The translations under genes and the position numbers were made by a program. Under the pieces are notes generated by a model that was not told where the DNA came from, searched no databases, and saw nothing but the letters and a program-made list of their open reading frames with translations. A stretch of DNA of 64,000 nt, taken from the NCBI GenBank assembly GCA_947253625.1, contig CAMYAB010000008.1:5082-69081 (forward strand), read 5' to 3'. This document shows positions 34,736-43,341 of this stretch, piece by piece. The DNA comes from an uncultured Porphyromonadaceae bacterium (GTDB lineage Bacteria > Bacteroidota > Bacteroidia > Bacteroidales > Porphyromonadaceae). Numbering within the stretch: the first letter of the stretch is position 1; every line of letters begins with the position of its first letter.

Positions 34736-35839
34736 TTATCGATTGAGCCGTGGGCGTATGTTGCGGATGGCCAGCGTGAGGAGCAGGATCAGCATGCCGA
34801 TGAGGATCGCCATCTGTCTCCATACTGCCGCCAGGGATAGTCCCTGGATCATCACCATGCGGACGGCCTCAATGTAGTAGCGGGCCGGGACAATGTCGCA
34901 GATCCACTGTAGGATGGTGGGCATGCCGGCTATGGGGAATAGCATGCCACTGAATACGATGGTGGGCATCATCATGGAAAATCCCGAGAGCATGATGGCC
35001 TCGGATTGGTCGTTGGCGATGGAGGATATGAGCATACCGATGGCGAGTGCCACGAATACGTATATGAGTGTGAGGAGTACAATGAGCCACAGAGGCCCAC
35101 GCATGGGCACACCGAGGACATAGTAGGAGATGAGTAGGATGCTGGCGATGTTGATGGCCGAGACGACAAGATAGGGTATGGTCTTGGCGAGTACCATGGT
35201 GTGTGGCTGGACGGGGGAGACCAGGAGTAGCTCAAAGGACCCTTTCTCCTTTTCTCGTGCGATGCTCACGCTGGTCATGATCGTACAGATGATGATGAGT
35301 ACGAGCCCCATGATCCCGGGTACAAAGTTGTACGCGGATCGGAGTGAGGGGTTGAACATCATGCGGGTATTGCAGTCGATCGTGTAGGGACTCTGAGCGG
35401 TGTCCGCCCCCAGTGCGGTGGCGAGTACCCCCTGTGTGTAGGCGTACCGTATCCTCGCACTATTGGGGTCTGTGGCCTCGGTGATGATCTGTATCTGTGT
35501 CTTGTCTCGTCGCTGCAGTGCTGTCTCGAGTACAGGAGGTAGTACGATGGCCAGATCGGCCCGGTCGTCTCGGAGCAGGGTGTCGGCGTAGGTGGGGGTG
35601 GGCACCGTGCCGGTGTAGACGAAGTAGGGGTTGGCCTCGATGGCTCGGGAGACTTGTCGGTAGAGGTCGCCATGTGCGCTGTCGACGATGACAGTGCGTA
35701 TGTTGCCCACCTCCATGTTGAGCGCAAATCCAAAGATGAGCATCTCGACAATGGGCATGCCGATGAGGATCAATAGTGTGAGTGGGTCTCGTATGATGTG
35801 TACGAACTCTTTGGCCACAAATGTCCTAAACAGTCTCAT
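34736..35839 (-). CDS. ABC-2 type export permease (first)
   Basis: A 367-residue homologue of the downstream permease with the same layout: first helix LTLLILIGMPIVEMLIFGFA, periplasmic domain, then five helices and the coupling segment REKEKGSFELLLVSPVQ. Its start overlaps the stop of the preceding ATPase gene by 4 bases. It is related to YbhS-type proteins. Confidence 0.9.
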   Translation of the reverse strand: MRLFRTFVAKEFVHIIRDPLTLLILIGMPIVEMLIFGFALNMEVGNIRTVIVDSAHGDLYRQVSRAIEANPYFVYTGTVPTPTYADTLLRDDRADLAIVLPPVLETALQRRDKTQIQIITEATDPNSARIRYAYTQGVLATALGADTAQSPYTIDCNTRMMFNPSLRSAYNFVPGIMGLVLIIICTIMTSVSIAREKEKGSFELLLVSPVQPHTMVLAKTIPYLVVSAINIASILLISYYVLGVPMRGPLWLIVLLTLIYVFVALAIGMLISSIANDQSEAIMLSGFSMMMPTIVFSGMLFPIAGMPTILQWICDIVPARYYIEAVRMVMIQGLSLAAVWRQMAILIGMLILLLTLAIRNIRPRLNR

Positions 35840-36576
35840 GGTGCTTGGTGGTCTCGTGCCAGTTTTTTGAATAGTGCGTCGATGGTGGGTACACCGAAGT
35901 GTTGCTTTAGCTCGGCCGGCCTGCCGAGTGCCCGTATCTGCCCGTCCACCATGATGGATACTCTGTCGCAGTACTCCGCCTCGTCCATGTAGTGTGTGGT
36001 GACGAAGGTGGTGATGCCACTGTGGTAGGTGGCATCAAAGATCAGCTCCCAGAATCTTCGCCTGGTGGCCGGGTCGACACCTCCGGTAGGCTCGTCCAAA
36101 AAAACGATCTGTGGGTGGTGAAAGATGGCGATGGAGAAGGCTAGCTTTTGTTTCCATCCGAGGGGCAGTCTTTGGACCAGCGTGTCTCGGTAGGGTAGGA
36201 AGTCGAGTCGGCTGAGGAGCTCATCGGTCTTGTCCGCTATCTCCGCTCGCTTTAGTCCATAGATGCCTCCGAAGAGCCGGATGTTTTCGGAGACGGTGAG
36301 GTCTTCGTAGAGCGAAAACTTTTGGCTCATGTATCCGATGTGTGCTTTTATTTTTTCGTTTTGGCTGATGATGTCCAGCCCAACGACTTTGCCGGTGCCG
36401 GAGGTCGGCTTGCTCAGCCCACACAGCATGCTCATGGCGGTGGTCTTGCCGGCACCATTGGCCCCCAAAAAACCAAATATCTCCCCTCTCTGTACCTCGA
36501 AGGAGATGTGGTCCACGGCGGTGAAGTGGCCAAACTTTTTTGTGAGTCCCTCTACATGGATTACCGGTTCATTCAT
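35836..36576 (-). CDS. ABC transporter ATP-binding protein (second)
   Basis: A 246-residue ATPase (start at 36576, MNEPVIHVEGLTKKF; the longer frame upstream lies inside the previous gene). Walker A is GANGAGKTT and Walker B IVFLDEPT. The signature region reads LPLGWKQK in place of LSGGxxQ, so the ATP sites of this pair may be unequal. It overlaps the first ATPase gene by 8 bases. Confidence 0.9.
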   Translation of the reverse strand: MNEPVIHVEGLTKKFGHFTAVDHISFEVQRGEIFGFLGANGAGKTTAMSMLCGLSKPTSGTGKVVGLDIISQNEKIKAHIGYMSQKFSLYEDLTVSENIRLFGGIYGLKRAEIADKTDELLSRLDFLPYRDTLVQRLPLGWKQKLAFSIAIFHHPQIVFLDEPTGGVDPATRRRFWELIFDATYHSGITTFVTTHYMDEAEYCDRVSIMVDGQIRALGRPAELKQHFGVPTIDALFKKLARDHQAP

Positions 36577-37501
36577 CTGCTCTTTTTGTGGCATGTGACA
36601 GAGCCAAGAAGGCGTCTTCGATTGTGGGGTGGATGGGGGTGACTGTGGCTCCGTGTTGTGCAAGGAACGACGGGTCCTCCCCTTTGGGGATGCTTACGTG
36701 AAAGGTCTCACCAAAGGTGTACACGGCCAGGACTGCCGGGTGTCGTCGGAGTTGGCCGAGCAGTGCGAGCCGGTCTTGTCCACTGACAGCGTAGAGTGCG
36801 TAGGGGTAGCCTTGCTCCAGAGCTTGTGGGGTGTCCAGGGTTGCGAAGTCTCCATCCTGCATGAATGCTATGCGGTGGCACTGTCCGGCCTCGTCCATGT
36901 AGGCTGTGGAGACTACGATGGTGACTCCTTGCTTGGCGAGCTTGTACAGCATGTGCCACAGCTCAACACGACTGACGGGATCGATACCGGTGGTGGGCTC
37001 GTCCAAAAAGAGGATCTTGGGGCTGTGGATCAGTGCGCAGGAGAGTGCGAGCTTTTGTTTCATCCCTCCTGAGAGAGACTTGGCCGCTCGATCCTTGAAG
37101 GGTTCTATCTGTGAGTAGATATCTCGGACGAGGTGGTAGTTTTGCTCGATCGTGGTGTGAAATATGGAGGCGAAGAAGCGCAGGTTTTCCTCCACGGTGA
37201 GGTCTCCATAGAGTGAAAAGGTGCCGGGCATGTAGCCAATGTGGTTGCGCAGGAGGCGATACTCGCTGATGATGTCGTAGCCGGCTACTTTGGCGGTCCC
37301 CTTTTGTGGCTTGAGCAGGGAGCAGAGGACCCGAAAGAGTGTGGTCTTGCCGGCTCCGTCGGGTCCGATGACGCCAAATATCTCTCCCTCCTGTACCTCA
37401 AAGGAGAGTCCGTCCGGACCGGTGCCGATGCCTACCCGTCGCCCCATGGGGGAGGGATAGGTGAGCGAGAGGTGATCCGCTATGATGATGGGGGTGGTCA
37501 T
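36569..37501 (-). CDS. ABC transporter ATP-binding protein (first)
   Basis: A 310-residue ATPase with Walker A GPDGAGKTT, signature LSGGMKQK and Walker B ILFLDEPT. The extra C-terminal 70 residues (after about 235) resemble the accessory domain of drug-export ATPases. It probably pairs with the next ATPase to drive the two permeases, as the double-length YbhF does in enterobacteria. Confidence 0.92.
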   Translation of the reverse strand: MTTPIIIADHLSLTYPSPMGRRVGIGTGPDGLSFEVQEGEIFGVIGPDGAGKTTLFRVLCSLLKPQKGTAKVAGYDIISEYRLLRNHIGYMPGTFSLYGDLTVEENLRFFASIFHTTIEQNYHLVRDIYSQIEPFKDRAAKSLSGGMKQKLALSCALIHSPKILFLDEPTTGIDPVSRVELWHMLYKLAKQGVTIVVSTAYMDEAGQCHRIAFMQDGDFATLDTPQALEQGYPYALYAVSGQDRLALLGQLRRHPAVLAVYTFGETFHVSIPKGEDPSFLAQHGATVTPIHPTIEDAFLALSHATKRADE

Positions 37502-37509
37502 GGTGGCAC

Positions 37510-38418
37510 TCAGTCTTTGGCGACCTCACCGTACATGCCGATCCTTAGGTAGCCGTCGTTGGGGACTGATATCTTGAGTGCGTAGACGAGGTTGGTGCGC
37601 TCATCCTTGGTCTGGATGGTCTTGGGGGTAAACTCCGCCTTGGGTGAGATCCAGTCCACTGTCCCGGTGTATGTTCTCATCTTTTTGCCTTCGTCCACAC
37701 GCACGGTCACGCTTTGTCCGAGCTGCAGGTTGGCCAGGTCGTCATTGGTGGCGTAAGCCCGTAGGGTCATCCTGCTCAGGTCGGCGACCCTGAAGAGTGG
37801 AGCTCCGGCACCGGTGAGCTCTCCTTGCTTGGCGTAGTTTGCCGTGACGACTCCATTGATCGGAGAGGAGATGATGCTGCGAGCGATCCTGTCGTTGACC
37901 TGGGTCACTTGTACATCTATGCCGGAGGATTGTGCGGATATCTGGGCATTGCTTTTGGCCAGTGTGCTTTGGGTGGCACTGAGTTGGTCTTGGAGCATTG
38001 CGATGGCGGTGTTGGTGTCGTCCAGCTCTTTTTGGGTGGCGACACCGGCGCGGAAGAGCTTTTCGACCCGCTTTTTTTGGAGCTCCAGGTCTTGGAGTTG
38101 TGTCTCGAGTGCGGCGGTCTGTGTGTTCACGTTTGGCCGGACGGAGGTCACTGCTTGTCCACTCCGCAGGAGCACCTCTTTTTGGTAGTAGAGTTGCATG
38201 GTGTCGACCAGTCCGATTGGTTGGTTGGCCTCTACGGTTGTGCCTTCGCGGAGGTCCCATCTCAGGATCTTGCCGGTCACCTCACTTGAGACCAGTATCT
38301 CGTCTGCCTCAAAGCTTCCGGCGGCTATGCGTCGTTCGCCACTGTCGTGGCAGGCGCTCATCATCAGAGTGCCGGCGAGGCAGAGGATTTGGGTGATGTG
38401 TACTATTCCTTTCATCAT
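37510..38418 (-). CDS. HlyD-family periplasmic adaptor (membrane fusion) lipoprotein
   Basis: A 302-residue adaptor of the YbhG/HlyD type. The signal MMKGIVHITQILCLAGTLMM ends in lipobox MSAC, so it is lipid-anchored rather than helix-anchored. A biotinyl-lipoyl-like half motif surrounds VSSEVTGKILRWDLREG; a coiled-coil hairpin spans about residues 95-180; then ARSIISSPINGVVTANY and the beta-barrel region. It would link the inner-membrane ABC transporter to the TolC-like channel encoded upstream. Confidence 0.92.
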   Translation of the reverse strand: MMKGIVHITQILCLAGTLMMSACHDSGERRIAAGSFEADEILVSSEVTGKILRWDLREGTTVEANQPIGLVDTMQLYYQKEVLLRSGQAVTSVRPNVNTQTAALETQLQDLELQKKRVEKLFRAGVATQKELDDTNTAIAMLQDQLSATQSTLAKSNAQISAQSSGIDVQVTQVNDRIARSIISSPINGVVTANYAKQGELTGAGAPLFRVADLSRMTLRAYATNDDLANLQLGQSVTVRVDEGKKMRTYTGTVDWISPKAEFTPKTIQTKDERTNLVYALKISVPNDGYLRIGMYGEVAKD

Positions 38419-38433
38419 TGTGTGCTGAGTAGA

Positions 38434-39882
38434 TTAGTTGCCGAGCGTGTGTTTTATTTTGTAGAGTGCTCTCAGGAGCTGTATTTGGTGGGTTTCGTGG
38501 GTCTGTTGTGCGACTGCGAGGAGGCTGAGTTGGCGCAGGCGTTCGGTGGTGGTGATGGTCCCTTCGCGGACCTGTATTTCGGCTCTGTCGCTGATGTTTT
38601 TTCGGAGTCGGAGGACCTCTTCGTCGTTGCGGATCAGGGTTTGGTATTGGGTGACTTCGTTTTGTTGTTCGGCGATTTTGGCTTTCGTGGCGGTCTCAAA
38701 TGCCTCTCGCTTGAGCTCTGTCAGTCGGCAGGTCTGCTCTCTCACTTTCTTTTGCTTGCCTATGGTGTAGAGTCCACCAATGTTCCACGAAAACTTGGCT
38801 CCGTAGATGAGGTAGGGCTGTGGCTTGGCGCTGAGGAGATTGAGCCCCGGGCGTCCGTAGCCTCCTCGTGCGAATAGTCCAAGAGTCGGCAATCCCTCGG
38901 AGAGTGCGGATCTGTACTTGGCATTGGCCAGATCGATCTGTGTGTCTAGGATTTGGTGTGTGCTTTTGTTGGGGGCAAACCTCTGTCGGTCGGGGGTGGT
39001 TGCCTGTGTCGGGGTCAGAGGGGGTGTGGGTGGTGTGGCCACGGTGTTTTCGTCCAGGGGATTCCCCATGTATATGCTTAGGGCTTGGAGTAGGGCTCTG
39101 CGGTTGTCCTTCAGGACTTTCATGGTTTGGCCGGCCTTGAGGACCTCTAGGGCCACTTCGTCGGCGTCGTTTTGTGCCCCCACGCCGTTTTTCAGGGCGT
39201 TGTGGACGCGCTGTTGTTGTCGATCCAGCTCGTCCAAAAGTATTTGTTGGACCCGTATCTGTGCGTCCAGCATCAGGAGGCCAAAGTAGAGCTCCTCCAC
39301 GCCCTCCTCCACTTGCTCCAGTTGTTGCTTTTGTTGGGCCAGCTGCAGGGTCGTGTTGGCCTCTATTTGTCCGGCGGCCGCTTTTAGCCTACCGCCGTCC
39401 CAGAGTAGCTGTGACACTTGTGCGTAGGTGTCGTATTGGAGCTTGGGTACTTGTGGCATCTCTATCCTGCCCATCACTTTTCTCATCAGGTCGTCCGAGG
39501 GAAATGGTTTGCTCCCCTTGGGCTCCTCCTTGAGCTTCAGCTCCATGGCGGGGACCGTGGACTGGTAGTGGACTGTCCCCTCCAGGGATAGCTGAGGGAT
39601 GTAGGCATACCACAGTGCTTGGCGCAGGTTTTTGCCGATCTCTTGGGTCAGAGGTCTCTCGGCATAGGTGGGGTAGTGGTGGCGGACGGCGCATAGGACG
39701 GAGTCCAGTGTGAGTGTGGTGCTCTGTGCCGATCCGGGCTGTGTCGCTAGGAGGGTGCTCACGAGGAGGCAGGCCCATACGAGGAGCCTCGGGGGTATGG
39801 TCCGAGCCGGTGAGGTGCTTGCCGTGGTCGTGGAGATCTGCGTTTCCCGCATTGCCGCAACCGATGTGTTGTCAATAGTCAT
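38434..39882 (-). CDS. TolC-like outer-membrane efflux protein
   Basis: A 482-residue outer-membrane factor. After an N-terminal stretch of about 30 residues comes the signal helix RLLVWACLLVSTLLATQPG; the start could therefore be at an internal Met. The body has the duplicated long-helix pattern of TolC (QAYVSQLLWDGGRLKAAAGQ-like segments, and FSWNIGGLYTIGKQKKVREQ in the second half). It heads the export operon tolC-hlyD-ATPase-ATPase-permease-permease. The -7 box TACATTTG lies at 39988-39995. Confidence 0.9.
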   Translation of the reverse strand: MTIDNTSVAAMRETQISTTTASTSPARTIPPRLLVWACLLVSTLLATQPGSAQSTTLTLDSVLCAVRHHYPTYAERPLTQEIGKNLRQALWYAYIPQLSLEGTVHYQSTVPAMELKLKEEPKGSKPFPSDDLMRKVMGRIEMPQVPKLQYDTYAQVSQLLWDGGRLKAAAGQIEANTTLQLAQQKQQLEQVEEGVEELYFGLLMLDAQIRVQQILLDELDRQQQRVHNALKNGVGAQNDADEVALEVLKAGQTMKVLKDNRRALLQALSIYMGNPLDENTVATPPTPPLTPTQATTPDRQRFAPNKSTHQILDTQIDLANAKYRSALSEGLPTLGLFARGGYGRPGLNLLSAKPQPYLIYGAKFSWNIGGLYTIGKQKKVREQTCRLTELKREAFETATKAKIAEQQNEVTQYQTLIRNDEEVLRLRKNISDRAEIQVREGTITTTERLRQLSLLAVAQQTHETHQIQLLRALYKIKHTLGN

Positions 39883-39987
39883 ATCTTTTTGTCTTGCACA
39901 GGTCTGGTGGTTCCGAAAAAAAGTTGAGAGCGGATCTTTGGCCCTCCTTTTTCCCTAAAAGTGGGGCAGTGCTCTCCTTGTCCCAAA

Positions 39988-39995
39988 CAAATGTA
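39988..39995 (-). promoter_or_regulatory. -7 element of export operon
   Basis: TACATTTG on the minus strand, 106 bases before the tolC-like start. The -33 is unclear, consistent with activator control. Confidence 0.45.
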
Positions 39996-40154
39996 CGCCT
40001 TTTTGGGAGATTCCTATTATTTTGGCTCTTTTCGGCCCCTGGATCTAGATTCTGTACAAGCTGTGGTGGGGCAAAGTGATGAAAAAGGTAAGAGCACAGG
40101 AGATAAAGTCATCCCGATGTACATACAAACTATTTCCTCCGGCTGAAAAAGTTG

Positions 40155-40234
40155 AAATCACTGTGTGATTTGAATAAATCACTTAGTGATTTCAATAGGT
40201 CACTTAGTGATTTGAATAAATCACACAGTGATTT
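40155..40234. repeat. Four tandem palindromes with 21-bp period
   Basis: Units AAATCACTGTGTGATTT (40155-40171), AAATCACTTAGTGATTT (40176-40192), AGGTCACTTAGTGATTT (40197-40213) and AAATCACACAGTGATTT (40218-40234) repeat every 21 bp, separated by 4-base spacers such as GAAT. Each unit is a near-perfect palindrome. They lie between the fucosidase terminator and the promoter of the export operon (about 160 bp upstream of its -7 box). On the minus strand they would encode a 7-residue repeat (SLSDLFK), but I do not see a supported gene. Confidence 0.85.
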
Positions 40235-40322
40235 TATCTTTTTCATGGGACATGGTGTTTTTTTCTCCGACCTCGTCATCTTTTTCTCCGGGGAAAAAGA
40301 ACTTTTCCCTCTGGACGAATGA

Positions 40323-40362
40323 AAAAGGCAGGACGTTTTTGGGCGAAAACGTCCTGCCTTTT
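40323..40362 (-). terminator. Terminator of fucosidase gene
   Basis: A perfect 17-bp stem (40323-40339 with 40346-40362), 6-base loop, flanked by A/T tracts, 72 bases past the stop. Confidence 0.85.
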
Positions 40363-40433
40363 CCTTGTTTCTCTTTTTGAAGGGCTCGGGGAGCTGGGAG
40401 GCAGACTTTTGTCCGTCCCAAAGGTCCGGTGGC

Positions 40434-42464
40434 TCAATCTCGGCTCTTGCTCTGTAGGATCCTGATATTGCTGAGGTGTGCCGGTGAAGCAAGTGGCACT
40501 TGGTGCGGTCTCTTGACCTCGACGAGCAGGTATCCTGTGTCGGTGGAGTCGAGCGGAGCGATGGGCATGCTGTGGACTCGGTAGCTCTCCGAGGGGCTCA
40601 TGCGCAGGTAGGTGCCGGCTTTGTCCCAGATGTTGTAGCTCTTTATGTCTAGCGTGTTGAGTCCTTTTTTGAGGGGGATGAGTAGGGTCCGCTCCCGTAG
40701 CTCATCGCGTGATAGATCGCCATCCAGGTACGCTCCGTTGATATAGATCAGTACCCCACCTCGGTAGGCAAAGCGTATCGGCAGGTCGCACGCTTTGGGG
40801 CTATAGAGGACTTGCCTGTAGGCTGTGCCGGACTTTGGCTCGGCACTTGAGCGCAGCTCCTCTGTCCAGGCTCTGTCGGATGGGTGGTGGAGGTAGCTGT
40901 CGGGCCGAAATTTTCCGAAAAGGCCCCTTGCCTCGGCTTCCAAAAGTGGGCCTATGGGGCGTACCGGATTGCGCACCACTGTTGTGCTCTCCGCAGTGGG
41001 GGTTAGTCGTGTCTCTCGGCCATTGAGGAGCACGGTCCGACCTGCCTCCTCGTCGGTGAAGGTCAGTGTCAGGTCGGTGTCCAGAGGCACCCACCACCGA
41101 TAGCCCACGATGCTCCGGTACCCACTGTAGTAGTCGGCAGATGAGTGGGCGTAGATCTCTTCGGCGCAGTCCGGTCGTAGGATGGGCAGTCGTGTCACCT
41201 GTGCGGTGCGATTGGGGAGGGCTTCGCGGTCAAATCTTAGGCAGACAACTCGCCATGGTGCCTTGGTCTTGGGGATGTCCTGTAGGAGGATTCGGCCCTT
41301 GTCGTCTCGCTCAAAGGGAAGGACTTGGTCGGTCTCCAGTAGTCTGGCCTCGAGGGGTATGTGGCGCATTGGTGGAGTGGCCGCTCTCTCCTCCTCTTGT
41401 CGGACGAAAAGGTACAGCTCTGTCCCATCCATGCTGAGGGTCATGTGTGAGCCAAAGTCTGCCGGTCGGGTGTCGTAGATCCCCTTGCGTATGGGTGCCA
41501 GCCACGCTCCTATTTGCTTGAGGACGTCTGCCTCCCACGGTACCACACTGCCATCTCCTTTTGGCCCGATATTGAGCAGGTACTTCCCCCCTTTGGTCAC
41601 CACCTCTATGAGGTCGTCCAGCTTTTCGCGCGCTTTTGCCTCCACACTGCCTCGCTCCTGCCACGATCGGTAGCCCCAAGTCTCTGCAAACATACTGGCC
41701 GCTGTCTGCCAGGGGAGGTCCATCCGGTAGTCGGGTAGGGCATTGTCCGGCATGACGGCAAAGTCGGCATAGTCGTTGCCCAGCCGGCCACTGACCATGC
41801 AGTCCGGCTGTAGCTTGTGTACTAGGTCGTACAGCTCGGCACTCTGCCGGGCGGTGAGAGACCCCATGTCGAACCACAGCTCATCCACGGGTCCGTACTT
41901 GGTGAGCAATTCGCTTACCTGAGCTTTGTTGTACTCATGGTGCGGTGGGGTCACAGGATCCGCATTGTGTGAGGTGAAGGGCACGGCATAGGGGTAGTGC
42001 CAGTCGATGAGCGAAAAGTAGATCCCAAAGCCCAAGCCCGACTCGTGGCACGCTCTTGCCAGCTCGTCGATGAGGTCTCGGTGAGCCGGTGTGCTGTCGT
42101 AGGCGTTGTAGTCCGTTGTCGCTGTCCGAAAGAGGCAAAAGCCGTCGTGGTGCTTGGCGGTCATCACCACACTCCGCATCCCTGCCGACTTGGCTATCGA
42201 CACTATGGCTTGTGGGTCGAAGCGCTCGGCTGTGAACTCCCGTGTGTAGGCCTCGTAGAGGTCGCTGAACCCGATCCCAAAGGTCAGGATTTGCTCCGAG
42301 TACCCTCGACGCACCGGCCGGCCCTCGTAGACACCGCCTGCCACCGAGTAGAGCCCATAGTGGATAAAGAGGGAGTACTTGTCGCCATACCAAGAGGCAG
42401 TGGCGTTGCCGGCACTCAGGAGGAGGAGCTGTATGATCACTGCAAGGACAATCGGTCTTTTCAT
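40434..42464 (-). CDS. GH29 alpha-L-fucosidase
   Basis: A 676-residue exported fucosidase with signal peptide MKRPIVLAVIIQLLLLSAGN ending ATAS. The GH29 barrel is clear: FIHYGLYSV, VVMTAKHHDGFCLF, GFGIYFSLIDWHYP, and YGPVDELWFDMG, whose Asp is the nucleophile position. GKYLLNIGPKGDGSV closes the barrel. The C-terminal about 300 residues hold beta domains, including a region (DSYLHHPSDRAW to DLPIRFAYRGGVLIY) that resembles carbohydrate-binding or jelly-roll modules. It releases L-fucose from glycans, probably in the periplasm or at the surface. It is monocistronic, with -7 box TATGTTTG at 42617-42624. Confidence 0.93.
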   Translation of the reverse strand: MKRPIVLAVIIQLLLLSAGNATASWYGDKYSLFIHYGLYSVAGGVYEGRPVRRGYSEQILTFGIGFSDLYEAYTREFTAERFDPQAIVSIAKSAGMRSVVMTAKHHDGFCLFRTATTDYNAYDSTPAHRDLIDELARACHESGLGFGIYFSLIDWHYPYAVPFTSHNADPVTPPHHEYNKAQVSELLTKYGPVDELWFDMGSLTARQSAELYDLVHKLQPDCMVSGRLGNDYADFAVMPDNALPDYRMDLPWQTAASMFAETWGYRSWQERGSVEAKAREKLDDLIEVVTKGGKYLLNIGPKGDGSVVPWEADVLKQIGAWLAPIRKGIYDTRPADFGSHMTLSMDGTELYLFVRQEEERAATPPMRHIPLEARLLETDQVLPFERDDKGRILLQDIPKTKAPWRVVCLRFDREALPNRTAQVTRLPILRPDCAEEIYAHSSADYYSGYRSIVGYRWWVPLDTDLTLTFTDEEAGRTVLLNGRETRLTPTAESTTVVRNPVRPIGPLLEAEARGLFGKFRPDSYLHHPSDRAWTEELRSSAEPKSGTAYRQVLYSPKACDLPIRFAYRGGVLIYINGAYLDGDLSRDELRERTLLIPLKKGLNTLDIKSYNIWDKAGTYLRMSPSESYRVHSMPIAPLDSTDTGYLLVEVKRPHQVPLASPAHLSNIRILQSKSRD

Positions 42465-42616
42465 CTTTCTTCTTTATTGCTGTACGTAAAAAAACACCCG
42501 TCACAGGTTGGTTCTCTTTTGGAGGGTTGTCAAAGCCTGAATTTGGGGCGAAAATCGAGCTGAACAGAGGTTTGGAGTGGGTGTGCTCCAAGCCTTTGCA
42601 AATCTAGTCTTTAGGG

Positions 42617-42624
42617 CAAACATA
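42617..42624 (-). promoter_or_regulatory. -7 element of fucosidase gene
   Basis: TATGTTTG on the minus strand, 153 bases before the start; -33 not clear. Low weight because of the long leader. Confidence 0.3.
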
Positions 42625-42649
42625 CGCAACTCACCGGTGTGGGAGCTTG

Positions 42650-43201
42650 CTAGAGTAGGGCGGAGGTGAGATCGTGCTCCCGAAGGGCTAGGAGGATGGC
42701 GCAGACAATGACCTTCTCGTCTTGCGGGGTTGTCATCCGGTCGGCATTGATGGTGAGGTGTGCCCGTGAGTAGTACTTTTCGTGTTGGGGTAGGGTCTCC
42801 TGGACATATTGCTCGACCTCTTGCTTGGTTTTGTCCGCAACCAAGGGGCGACTCTCTCGGACGAGGTAGAGGCGCTGGGCGATGGTCGGAACCGAGGCGG
42901 AGAGGTAGATGACCACACCACTGTCGAGCATGAGGTCGAGGTTGTCGTCGTGTGTGGGCAGCCCTCCTCCTGTGGCTATGACGGTGTCTTGCAGGTGGGC
43001 CAACTCAATGATGGCCGCTCGCTCGCGCTTGCGAAACTTCTCAATCCCACAGGTGGCAAACATGTGGGTGATCGTGCTGTGGTAGCGTCTCGTGAGGAAG
43101 TCATCGGTGTCGACAAAGTCCATTTGGAGGTCTTGTGCAAGTCGACGTGCAATGGTGGTCTTGCCCACGCCGCTGAATCCGATGAGGAAGATGGGTTTCA
43201 T
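42650..43201 (-). CDS. aroK: Shikimate kinase
   Basis: A 183-residue kinase (start at 43201, MKPIFLIGFSGVGKT; upstream residues in the open frame do not fit). Walker A is GFSGVGKTT (about 8-16), the shikimate-binding Asp is in DFVDTDD, and GGG lies in VIATGGGLP. The lid holds RESRPLV. It phosphorylates shikimate in the chorismate pathway. It lies after the TPR lipoprotein gene, separated from it by a terminator. Confidence 0.93.
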   Translation of the reverse strand: MKPIFLIGFSGVGKTTIARRLAQDLQMDFVDTDDFLTRRYHSTITHMFATCGIEKFRKRERAAIIELAHLQDTVIATGGGLPTHDDNLDLMLDSGVVIYLSASVPTIAQRLYLVRESRPLVADKTKQEVEQYVQETLPQHEKYYSRAHLTINADRMTTPQDEKVIVCAILLALREHDLTSALL

Positions 43202-43253
43202 GGTCGTGTGAATTCTTTTGGAATAAGGAAAGAAAATGCAAAGGGGGCTTGGC

Positions 43254-43297
43254 AAAAAAAACTCCACCTACATCATGTCTCAATGGTGTAGGTGGAG
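43254..43297 (-). terminator. Terminator of OmpA/TPR lipoprotein gene
   Basis: CTCCACCTACA (43262-43272) pairs perfectly with TGTAGGTGGAG (43287-43297), followed on the minus strand by a run of T (43254-43261). Confidence 0.85.
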
Positions 43298-43341
43298 GGG
43301 TATCAAGCTATCAAGCCATCAAGTGTGAGGTGGCTAGCCGA

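Noticed and set aside
36577..36663. Longer N-terminus for the second ABC ATPase
   Set aside because: The extra 29 residues lie inside the preceding gene and are low-complexity; the ATG at 36576 begins the conserved ATPase fold with a typical 8-base overlap.
40130..40492. Minus-strand frame with SLSDLFK-type 7-residue repeats over the palindrome array
   Set aside because: The repeats follow simply from the 21-bp period; the frame overlaps the fucosidase end and terminator, and no promoter, ribosome-binding site or domain supports a gene.
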